7,517 bases of DNA from Elusimicrobia bacterium RIFCSPHIGHO2_02_FULL_57_9 (GTDB taxonomy: Bacteria; Elusimicrobiota; Elusimicrobia; UBA1565; UBA9628): contig MGUO01000084.1 of NCBI GenBank assembly GCA_001800015.1, positions 3,760 through 11,276 of the forward strand, in the 5' to 3' direction. Shown piece after piece: positions 1 through 5,205 of the stretch (position 1 is the stretch's first letter; every line of letters starts with the position of its first letter). Below the pieces are notes generated by a model. That model had not been told where the DNA came from. It worked only from the letters and a program-made list of their open reading frames with translations, and ran no database searches. A program made the position numbers and the translations under genes.

Positions 1-591
1 AAAAACCTCCCAGAACACCACGTCCAGAGATCTGACCAGGGCGATGAGCTCCTCCAGATAAGGATAGTTCCAAGCGGCAAAACAAGTGTTTATCTGTAGA
101 GGGACGGCCGCCTCATGGGCCAGCGCTACGCCTTCCAAGGTCTTGGCGAAGGAGCCGACAACGCCGCGAAAGCCGTCATGAAGCCGGGCGTCGGGCCCGT
201 CGATGCTCAAGGCCATCTGGTCGAGGCCCGCCTCTTTAAGCGCACGCACGCGCTCGCGCGTCAACAGCGCGGTTGCCGCCGGGATCGTCGCCATGCGCAA
301 ACCGCGGTTTTTGCCGTGGCGCACGAGTTCCTCTAGATCCTCGCGCATCAACGCGTCGCCGCCCGAAAGGATAAAAATCGGGGTGCCCATATCGGCCGCC
401 TGGTCGAGAAGATTTTTTCCCTCCGCCGTGGTCAATTCATCGGGATCGCGGCGCAGGATCGCATCGGCGCGGCAATGCTTGCAGGCCAGGGCGCAAGAGC
501 GCGTGGTTTCCCAAATCACCAAAAAGGGAGCCGCGGAGAAATCGACCGGTTGAGGGGCCCCGGCGCCGGCGGCGTGGGGGCTGTTGTCCAT
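1..591 (-). CDS. Radical SAM protein, N-terminal part (truncated by window edge)
   Basis: The first 197 residues of a radical SAM enzyme are visible; the C-terminus lies beyond the left edge. The [4Fe-4S]/SAM-binding motif CALACKHC (CX3CX2C) has its cysteines at residues 33, 37 and 40, inside a strand reading FLVIWETTRSCALACKHCRA. A glycine-rich SAM-contact motif SGGDALMRED follows at about 76-85, and SIDGPDARLHDGFRG lies further on, as in MoaA/NirJ/AhbD-like proteins. From memory the opening block most resembles the radical SAM/SPASM group catalogued as TIGR04053, whose substrate is not known to me; a SPASM domain, if present, would be off the edge. Start: ATG at 589-591 precedes the conserved domain by about 20 residues, and the ribosome site is weak (AGAGAA). 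It is divergent from the malic enzyme gene with 75 bp between starts. Family call is secure; substrate is unknown. Confidence 0.88.
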   Translation of the reverse strand, partial: MDNSPHAAGAGAPQPVDFSAAPFLVIWETTRSCALACKHCRADAILRRDPDELTTAEGKNLLDQAADMGTPIFILSGGDALMREDLEELVRHGKNRGLRMATIPAATALLTRERVRALKEAGLDQMALSIDGPDARLHDGFRGVVGSFAKTLEGVALAHEAAVPLQINTCFAAWNYPYLEELIALVRSLDVVFWEVF

Positions 592-592
592 A

Positions 593-601
593 TGGTAAAA
601 T
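593..601 (+). promoter_or_regulatory. Putative extended -10 element upstream of the malic enzyme gene
   Basis: TGGTAAAAT fits a sigma70 extended -10 (TGn followed by TAAAAT, five of six consensus bases). No good -35 lies 16-18 bp upstream, which an extended -10 can tolerate. It would give a leader of roughly 60 nt before the malic enzyme start and overlaps the first bases of the divergent radical SAM gene. Inference from motif only. Confidence 0.3.
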
Positions 602-651
602 TCTCTAGCAACAAAGCAGCCATGGCAGAAGCGTTGCTACGTGGTTATTCC

Positions 652-657
652 AAGGAG
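652..657 (+). promoter_or_regulatory. Shine-Dalgarno site fixing the malic enzyme start
   Basis: AAGGAG lies nine bases before the ATG at 667. In-frame upstream ATGs at 592 and 622 have no comparable site and would add residues unlike the family, so 667 is taken as the start. Confidence 0.8.
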
Positions 658-666
658 AAACATCCA

Positions 667-2337
667 ATGGCGCTGAACCAGACCCAGAAAAAGACCCCGG
701 CCCCGGTTAAATTGCCGCCCAAAATAGGCATCGACCTGCTCAAAAATCCCGTTCTCAATAAAGGGACCGCCTTCACTCGCGAGGAAAGGCTGGCCCTGCG
801 CATTCTGGGGCTTCTGCCCCCCGCCGTCTCCAGCCCCGATCAACAGGTGATGCGCAGCCTGGGAAATTTGCGCGCCCGCGCCACGGCGATTGAAAAATAC
901 ATCGACATGATCGCCCTGCTCGACCGCAATGAGACGCTTTTTTACAAGGTGCTGATGGAAAACATCGAGGAATTGATGCCCATCGTCTACACCCCGACGG
1001 TCGGCCACGGCTGCCAGCGCTACGCCCATATCTTTCGCAGCCCCCGCGGAATATTCCTCACCGCCGCCGATAAGGGCATGATGCCGGACGTCCTGCGCAA
1101 CTGGCCGCACAAAGACGTTCGCGTCATCGTGGTGACCGACGGCGAACGCATCCTGGGCCTCGGCGACCTGGGCGCCAACGGGATGGGCATTCCCGTCGGA
1201 AAACTTTCGCTCTACACGGCCTGCGGCGGAGTCCCCCCCACCCAGACCCTTCCCATCACCCTGGACTTCGGGACCAACAACGAGACCCTGCTCAACGACC
1301 CGCTCTATCTCGGCATCCGCCATCGGCGCCTGAAGGGACCGGAGTACGACGCCCTGCTCGACGAATTTATCGCCGCGGTCCAAGCGCTTTTTCCCAAGGC
1401 CCTTATCCAATTCGAGGACTTCGCCAATCAAAACGCCTTCCGCCTGCTCACCAGGTACGGCAATCGGGCCTGCTGTTTCAACGACGACATCCAGGGAACC
1501 GCCTCCGTCACCCTGGCCGCGCTCTTGTCGGCCGGACGCATCACCGGAAAGCCGCTTGGCGATTCAACCCTCCTGTTCCACGGAGCGGGCGAGGCCGCAG
1601 TCGGAATCGCCGATCTCGTCGTCACCGCCATGATTTCAGAGGGTTTAAGCCGTCAGGATGCGATGTCCCGCTGCTGGTTCGTGGATTCAAAAGGCTTGGT
1701 TGAAAAAAGCCGCGGCGGCCTTCAAGAGCACAAGCGGCCCTATGCCCACGCTCACAAGCCCCTCAAGGACCTGGCCTCGGCCGTCTCGGCCCTGAGGCCC
1801 ACGGCGCTTATCGGCGTCTCGGGCCAGCCGGCGCAATTTACCAAGGCCATTGTCGAGGAAATGTCGCGCCTCAACAAACGCCCCGTCATTTTCGCGCTCT
1901 CCAACCCCACCGCCAATTCCGAATGCACCGCCGAGCAGGCCTATGGCTGGTCCGAGGGCCGGGCGATTTTCGCCAGCGGCAGCCCCTTTGACCCCGTCAA
2001 GTTAAACGGCAAAACCTTCGTGTCCGGCCAATGCAACAACGCCTACATATTTCCGGGCGTCGGCATGGCGGTCGTCTTGACGGGAGCGTGGCGGGTGACC
2101 AACGAGATGTTCTCGGAAGCGGCCCGCGCACTGGCCGGGATGGTCTGCGAGGAGGAACTGGCCAGCGGCTGCCTCATGCCGTCTCTAGGGCGAATTAGAG
2201 AGGTCTCCGCGCATATCGCCGCGGCGGCAGCCAAGGTGATTTACGATAGGAACCTGGCCGGCGAACCGCGGCCCAAGGACCTGCTTGCCGCCGTCTACGC
2301 CAAGCAGTATAAACCCGAGTATCCGCGCTACGCCTAG
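667..2337 (+). CDS. Malic enzyme, probably NADP-dependent (oxaloacetate-decarboxylating)
   Basis: A cytoplasmic enzyme that oxidatively decarboxylates L-malate to pyruvate and CO2 with reduction of NAD(P). At 556 residues it has the length of the large malic enzymes (E. coli MaeA, plant and animal ME). Visible landmarks: YTPTVG with catalytic Tyr108; DGERILGLGDLG with Arg161; GMGIPVGKL with general-base Lys179; metal ligands in QFEDFANQNAF (Glu250, Asp251) and FNDDIQGTA (Asp274); dinucleotide-binding GAGEAA at 306-311; LSNPT and ASGSPF in the C-terminal part. Ser341-Lys342 in VDSKGL match the Ser-Lys of NADP-dependent animal and plant enzymes rather than the Lys-Tyr of human mitochondrial NAD(P) enzyme, and the downstream LQEHKRPYAHAH resembles plant NADP-ME, so NADP preference is inferred. 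Tandem TAG stops end the gene. It appears monocistronic, supplying pyruvate and NADPH. No defects seen. Confidence 0.96.
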   Translation: MALNQTQKKTPAPVKLPPKIGIDLLKNPVLNKGTAFTREERLALRILGLLPPAVSSPDQQVMRSLGNLRARATAIEKYIDMIALLDRNETLFYKVLMENIEELMPIVYTPTVGHGCQRYAHIFRSPRGIFLTAADKGMMPDVLRNWPHKDVRVIVVTDGERILGLGDLGANGMGIPVGKLSLYTACGGVPPTQTLPITLDFGTNNETLLNDPLYLGIRHRRLKGPEYDALLDEFIAAVQALFPKALIQFEDFANQNAFRLLTRYGNRACCFNDDIQGTASVTLAALLSAGRITGKPLGDSTLLFHGAGEAAVGIADLVVTAMISEGLSRQDAMSRCWFVDSKGLVEKSRGGLQEHKRPYAHAHKPLKDLASAVSALRPTALIGVSGQPAQFTKAIVEEMSRLNKRPVIFALSNPTANSECTAEQAYGWSEGRAIFASGSPFDPVKLNGKTFVSGQCNNAYIFPGVGMAVVLTGAWRVTNEMFSEAARALAGMVCEEELASGCLMPSLGRIREVSAHIAAAAAKVIYDRNLAGEPRPKDLLAAVYAKQYKPEYPRYA

Positions 2338-2347
2338 TAGAAAACCG

Positions 2348-2521
2348 TCAGATATTCAAAAGAGATTGAATCCAGCCCACATATCTTTCGACTTGCTTTT
2401 GAAGATCCAGCGCATCTGCTTGGGTGAAATACTTATCGACATATTCAATAAGAGTCTTTTCGCGTAGAATCCCTGCGGGGGCGCTTGCGCTCGAGCGCTT
2501 GTTTACGGCAAAGTCCGAACT
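2348..2521 (-). other. Start-less protein-like reading frame in the convergent gap (possible gene remnant)
   Basis: Between the convergent ends of the malic enzyme and cytochrome c genes, one minus-strand frame stays open for 57 codons from a TAA at 2522-2524 to a TGA at 2348-2350. Its last ~40 residues look like natural protein: REKTLIEYVDKYFTQADALD is followed by a helical stretch ending WIQSLLNI. There is no ATG, GTG or TTG start in the frame and no recognisable ribosome site, and the DNA is AT-richer than its neighbours. It may be the decayed 3' end of a lost or displaced gene, or a chance open frame. I do not recognise the family. The rest of the 2338-2541 gap holds only the short palindromes listed separately. 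Confidence 0.22.
2487..2498. repeat. 12-bp perfect palindrome GCGCTCGAGCGC
   Basis: A perfect palindrome in the convergent intergenic gap, about 45 bp downstream of the cytochrome c stop. It is not followed by a T-run in either direction, so it is not a convincing intrinsic terminator, though it could form a small cruciform or contribute to transcript 3' ends. A 6-bp stem GCGTTA/TAACGC at 2529-2548 overlaps the cytochrome stop codon and also lacks a T-tract. Confidence 0.4.
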
Positions 2522-2541
2522 TTATTGTGCGTTATCTTTGT

Positions 2542-3498
2542 TTAACGCAAGCTGGAAAGATAGCGCGCCAAGTCCTCGATCTGGACGTCGGTCAGCTGGT
2601 CCTTGAATCCCGGCATGGCCGCCTGCGGGTTGGCCGAGGCGGGGTCGGCGATGTAGCGCTTCAGGAAAGCCTTGTCGCGCGCCGAACCGATGGCGGAAAG
2701 ATCCGGAGCGCTGTCTCCCCCCTTCCTGCCGATGCGATGGCAGGCGCCGCAACTCTGCGCGAAAAGCCGGGGGGCCTGATCCGAGTGAGGCGCCCCTGCT
2801 CCCAGGGACTTGATGTAGGCCACCAGGGACTTGATTTCCTCATCGAGAAGGTTGAGCTTGGGCATGAGCGAGCCGGGGCTGACGGACTGGGGATCGCGAA
2901 GATGCCGCTCCAGCCATTGCCCGCTCTTCTGCGAGGATTGCTTCTTCAGGTCCGGGCCGACGCGGCCTTCTTTTCCCCCCAAGCTGTGGCAGTAGGAGCA
3001 GTTAAGCTCGCGGTAGAGGCGCAGGCCGCTCGCCACGACCGGGTCTTTCTCCATGATGGGGTTGCTCATGGGACTGGTAATACCTTCCCAGGTGAGCCAG
3101 CCCCACCCACCGGCGGCCAGGACTCCCAGCCACAGCCACAGAGGGCGGTCGAGGGGATGGCGCTCGGGGCCCCGGTCCAGAAACGGAACCAGGATGAGCA
3201 GCAGCAACAGCAAGCTGGGAATGACCACGGCCGCGACCGCCTCCAAGCTTCCGGGGAAAAACTTAAGCGCCTGGAACAGAAATAGGAAATACCACTCAGG
3301 CCTCGGGTTGTAGGTGGAATCCGCGGGATCGGCGAGTTCCTCGAGAGGCGCGCCTTTCCAGAGGGCCAGGCCGACCAAGGCGGCCAGAATCAGGGCCGCG
3401 ACCAGGGTGTCCTTGAAAACCGCGTACGGGAAAAAGGGCTTGCCTTTTTCCTTGAGCTGCTTGTAGCCCTTGAGATACTCCTCGTGCCAGCCGCTTAT
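2542..3498 (-). CDS. Cytochrome b C-terminal half (subunit IV-like) fused to a diheme cytochrome c; start codon abnormal
   Basis: Two parts are visible. Residues ~25-145 (counting from the ATA at 3496-3498) match the C-terminal half of cytochrome b / subunit IV: three hydrophobic segments and the Qo-site motif PEWY at 67-70 in RPEWYFLFLFQ, followed by FLDRGPERHP. Residues ~150-318 hold two class-I cytochrome c domains with heme motifs CSYCH (167-171) and CGACH (250-254), each followed by a Met-Pro likely to supply the axial methionine (Met212, Met295). The product would receive electrons from the Rieske centre and act as the membrane-anchored c1 equivalent. The frame has no ATG, GTG or TTG before TTG at 3378, which would delete the first helix. 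ATA at 3496-3498 overlaps the preceding gene's TAA stop and is the best placed start (318 residues). A frameshifted fusion with the upstream half is the alternative. Last gene of the operon. Confidence 0.85.
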   Translation of the reverse strand: MSGWHEEYLKGYKQLKEKGKPFFPYAVFKDTLVAALILAALVGLALWKGAPLEELADPADSTYNPRPEWYFLFLFQALKFFPGSLEAVAAVVIPSLLLLLLILVPFLDRGPERHPLDRPLWLWLGVLAAGGWGWLTWEGITSPMSNPIMEKDPVVASGLRLYRELNCSYCHSLGGKEGRVGPDLKKQSSQKSGQWLERHLRDPQSVSPGSLMPKLNLLDEEIKSLVAYIKSLGAGAPHSDQAPRLFAQSCGACHRIGRKGGDSAPDLSAIGSARDKAFLKRYIADPASANPQAAMPGFKDQLTDVQIEDLARYLSSLR

Positions 3499-4175
3499 AG
3501 GGAGCCCCCGTCGCGCCGCAAGGGCGCTGCGCTGATCCCATGCCAGACCACCAGGAAGAGATGGCAGCCGATGAGCAGCACGGTCAAAGCGGGCAGCACC
3601 AAAACATGGAAGGCGAAGAAGCGAGTGAGCGTGGCCGCGCCTATCTCCGGCCCGCCCTTAAGCATAGCGGCAATGGCCGGGCCGGCTATGGGGGCTTGAT
3701 CGGAGATATTGGTCCCCACCGCGGTGGCCCAATAGGCTTTCTGGTCCCAGGGCAGCAGATAGCCGGTGAAGCTGAAGCCCATGACCAGCAGCAGCAGGCA
3801 GACCCCGCTGACCCAGGTCGCTTCCCGGGGGAATTTATAGGCCCCCATGAAATAGACCCGGGAGAAATGGAGCACCACGATGACGACCATGAAGGTGGCT
3901 CCCCAATGATGGAGGCCACGCACCAGGCGGCCGAGCAAAACCTGCTCGCTGATGAAGCGCACCGAGTCATAGGCATGATCCGGCGTGGGCGCATAGCTCA
4001 TGGCCAAGAGACAGCCGGTGATAAACTGCACCGTGAACACGAACAAGGAGGCGCTGCCCAGGGTGTAGAGCCAGGCCGTCAGGCCCGAAGTCTCCGGGAC
4101 ATGCCGCTCGAAGAGAACCTTCCAGACTTGGTCAAAGCCCGTGCGGGACCTTAGCCAATCGAGGAGCGTTATCAT
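3495..4175 (-). CDS. Cytochrome b6-like subunit (N-terminal half of cytochrome b)
   Basis: An integral membrane diheme b subunit of a quinol:cytochrome c/plastocyanin-type reductase, 226 residues with four hydrophobic helices. The b-heme ligands are His89 and His103 (RGLHHWGA and VLHFSRVY) and His190 and His205 (LTRFFAFH and GCHLF). The 14- and 15-residue spacings within the two pairs are the cytochrome b6 pattern. The Qo-site region contains GYLLPWDQKAYWA. The position matching b6 Cys35, which binds heme ci in b6f complexes, is Thr38 (LYTLGS), so covalent heme ci is not expected. The ATG overlaps the Rieske stop as ATGA, indicating translational coupling. The protein ends 21 residues after His205, close to where plant b6 ends, and the remaining cytochrome b helices are in the next frame downstream. 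Confidence 0.93.
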   Translation of the reverse strand: MITLLDWLRSRTGFDQVWKVLFERHVPETSGLTAWLYTLGSASLFVFTVQFITGCLLAMSYAPTPDHAYDSVRFISEQVLLGRLVRGLHHWGATFMVVIVVLHFSRVYFMGAYKFPREATWVSGVCLLLLVMGFSFTGYLLPWDQKAYWATAVGTNISDQAPIAGPAIAAMLKGGPEIGAATLTRFFAFHVLVLPALTVLLIGCHLFLVVWHGISAAPLRRDGGSL

Positions 4176-4675
4176 GAGTGTTCTTTGACCGGCGTGGGTA
4201 AAACCAGAAGACGGTTGGCTTCAACCTTGCTCTTGAATTGGTCCAAGGCCCGGGGGCTCGGGCCGCCGAGTAGCGCGCCGTCCAGGGTGAAAGCCGCGGT
4301 ATGGCACGGGCACTGGAAACGCCTGTCAAGGATGTTCCAGCGGTAGGGGCAGCCCAGATGCGGGCATCTAGGGTCAAAAACCGTGATCTTGCCGCCATCC
4401 GTGGCCACCACCCAGGCGGCCGAGCGCTTTTCCGTGACGGCCCAGGAATCCCGGCTGCGCTGCACGAACTGCACATGCGCCGGGACGCCGGGTTTGAAGG
4501 CGTCCAAGGAGCCTACATCCACCCAGCCCTCGTCCTTTTTCTGGACCAGGGGCGACATCAAAAACCCCAGGCCGCTGCAGCCCAACACCGCGACGATCAA
4601 CGATCCAAGCACCGCCACGATCTTGCGCATCTTGCATTCCCAAGCATTGCAACCGCAGCACGCGTTCTCGCTCAT
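4172..4675 (-). CDS. Rieske [2Fe-2S] subunit of a cytochrome bc/b6f-type complex
   Basis: The high-potential iron-sulfur subunit that accepts electrons from quinol at the Qo site. It has 167 residues: a short N-terminal tail, one hydrophobic anchor at ~19-40, and a periplasmic Rieske domain. Cluster box 1 is CPHLGC (Cys104, His106, Cys109) and box 2 is CPCH (Cys122, Cys124, His125); Cys104, His106, Cys122 and His125 bind the cluster, and Cys109-Cys124 would form the disulfide. GGPSPRALD near 137-145 matches the conserved Pro-rich loop. The N-terminus is unusual: four cysteines (6, 7, 9, 14) precede the anchor, no twin-arginine motif is present, and VLGC at 30-33 resembles a lipobox. Start chosen by a strong AAGGAG seven bases upstream; internal Met16 is a weaker alternative. 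First gene of the bc operon. Confidence 0.95.
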   Translation of the reverse strand: MSENACCGCNAWECKMRKIVAVLGSLIVAVLGCSGLGFLMSPLVQKKDEGWVDVGSLDAFKPGVPAHVQFVQRSRDSWAVTEKRSAAWVVATDGGKITVFDPRCPHLGCPYRWNILDRRFQCPCHTAAFTLDGALLGGPSPRALDQFKSKVEANRLLVLPTPVKEHS

Positions 4676-4682
4676 GGCACGA

Positions 4683-4688
4683 CTCCTT
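4683..4688 (-). promoter_or_regulatory. Shine-Dalgarno site of the Rieske gene
   Basis: On the minus strand AAGGAG lies seven bases before the ATG at 4673-4675. It decides for this start, and hence for the cysteine-rich N-terminus, over the internal Met16 codon at 4628-4630, which has no clear ribosome site. Confidence 0.8.
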
Positions 4689-4709
4689 CAAGGCTTTTTA
4701 AAGCGTGCC

Positions 4710-4715
4710 ATTGTA
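4710..4715 (-). promoter_or_regulatory. Putative extended -10 of the Rieske/cytochrome b operon promoter
   Basis: Read on the minus strand, TGGTACAAT is an extended -10 (TGn plus TACAAT, five of six consensus). The best -35 at 17-bp spacing is the weak TTCCCT. It would place the transcript start about 28 nt before the Rieske ATG, between the gene and the transposable element. Motif-based inference. Confidence 0.4.
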
Positions 4716-4772
4716 CCACAGATGACCGGTGGAGGGAAACTGCTCTGCTTGAGGCTCAGCTAACGGAAGAGA

Positions 4773-4782
4773 CGCTTAGCTC
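4773..4782. repeat. Target-site duplication, left copy (CGCTTAGCTC)
   Basis: A 10-bp sequence abutting the left inverted repeat of the element at 4783-4963 and repeated exactly, in the same orientation, directly after the right inverted repeat. This is the expected footprint of transposition. Confidence 0.88.
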
Positions 4783-4963
4783 CAATGCCGTTCACTTAAG
4801 CGTTTTTTTGAAGCTTTCGTCCCGGCGGTTGTTTGCCGGGCGAAAGCCGCGAGCCCAAAGCTCGCAAATAACCGTTTAAAACAGATTTCAACGGATCGGC
4901 GCGTTGACGCGCCGGAGTTTTCGCTTCGCGAAAACTTTCAGAGGTCTTAAGTGAACAGTATTG
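4783..4963. mobile_element. 181-bp MITE with IS4-like terminal inverted repeats
   Basis: A non-autonomous element with 18-bp terminal inverted repeats: left CAATGCCGTTCACTTAAG (4783-4800); the right end (4946-4963) read in reverse complement is CAATACTGTTCACTTAAG, 16 of 18 identical. It is bounded exactly by 10-bp direct repeats. The ends resemble those of IS4 as I remember them (TAATGCCGATCAGTTAAG, 15 of 18), and IS4-family elements make target duplications of about 9-13 bp, so mobilisation by an IS4-type transposase elsewhere in the genome is inferred. It has no coding capacity, but its interior is rich in hairpins. It sits between the tatA end and the Rieske operon promoter and interrupts no gene. 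Confidence 0.87.
4813..4936. other. Array of hairpins inside the MITE
   Basis: Five inverted repeats follow one another. First, GCTTTCG-T-CCCGGC pairs with GCCGGGCGAAAGC (4813-4847, 13 bp with one bulged T, 8-nt loop). Second, GCGAGC/GCTCGC (4849-4865). Third, CCGTT/AACGG (4872-4894, 13-nt loop). Fourth, CGGCGCG/CGCGCCG (4897-4914, 4-nt loop). Fifth, AGTTTTCGC/GCGAAAACT (4916-4936, 3-nt loop). None is followed by a T-run in the usual terminator position; the T7 tract at 4803-4809 precedes the first stem on the plus strand. A transcript through the element would be highly folded on either strand. Confidence 0.75.
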
Positions 4964-4973
4964 CGCTTAGCTC
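4964..4973. repeat. Target-site duplication, right copy (CGCTTAGCTC)
   Basis: Exact second copy of the 10-bp sequence at 4773-4782, starting at the first base after the right inverted repeat. Removing the element plus one copy would leave a plausible uninterrupted intergenic spacer of about 150 bp. The AT-rich stretch from here to 5016, downstream of tatA, holds no clear stem-plus-T terminator. Confidence 0.88.
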
Positions 4974-5016
4974 GGAAAATTAAAATACTGAAAAAATATA
5001 GGTTTATTGATTAAAG

Positions 5017-5199
5017 TCATGAGGACACGTCATCGTCGGCTTTGTCCGCCTTCCGAGGCACGTCCCGCAACCCTTCCTTAAAGGCGGTTAGGGCTCGTCC
5101 CAAACCCCTGGCCGCCTCGGGAATCCTCTTGGCTCCGAACAGGAGCAGGCCGACCGCCGCAAGCAACAGCACTTCACCGTAGCCGATATTGGATAGCAT
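5017..5199 (-). CDS. tatA: TatA/E-family twin-arginine translocase subunit
   Basis: A 60-residue protein with the TatA plan: a short N-terminal transmembrane helix (~7-22), the hinge LFGAKRIPE with the family's Phe-Gly and Pro-Glu residues (~20-28), an amphipathic helix (RGLGRALTAFKEGLRD), and a short charged tail ending in Asp residues. It would form the pore-forming component of the Tat pathway, which exports folded cofactor-loaded proteins. It begins six bases after the NrfD gene stop, and its ribosome site (GAGAGGTG) overlaps the last codons and stop of that gene, so it belongs to the same operon. The operon also encodes a Tat-signal FeS protein, its likely client. No TatC is in the window. 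TatA versus TatB cannot be fully settled, but the short length favours TatA/E. Confidence 0.9.
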   Translation of the reverse strand: MLSNIGYGEVLLLAAVGLLLFGAKRIPEAARGLGRALTAFKEGLRDVPRKADKADDDVSS

Positions 5200-5205
5200 A
5201 TAAAT

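Noticed and set aside
637..1431. Long open frame (264 codons) antisense to the malic enzyme gene
   Set aside because: It mirrors the codon pattern of the real gene, has no recognisable motifs or ribosome site, and its product composition is typical of an antisense shadow.
2354..2371. ATTCAA/TTGAAT stem as a terminator for the malic enzyme gene
   Set aside because: Only six A/T-rich pairs, and no T-tract follows; too weak to call.
2485..3285. Plus-strand open frame of 266 codons opposite the cytochrome c gene
   Set aside because: The opposite strand encodes unmistakable heme motifs and the cytochrome b PEWY motif; this frame is GC-bias shadow.
3505..3509. Programmed -1 frameshift at the G5 run joining the cytochrome b halves
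   Set aside because: The local sequence (GAC GGG GGC) is not a standard X XXY YYZ slippery heptamer, and no downstream stimulator was seen. An abnormal ATA start or a simple base change explains the junction more cheaply; the indel possibility is kept in the finding.
4803..4847. Intrinsic terminator made of the T7 run and the 13-bp stem
   Set aside because: The T-run lies 5' of the stem on the plus strand and is an A-run after the stem on the minus strand, so the order is wrong for termination on either strand.
4783..4963. CRISPR or riboswitch as an explanation for the hairpin-rich spacer
   Set aside because: There are no regularly spaced direct repeats, and the terminal inverted repeats with exact flanking duplication explain the segment as a transposed unit.
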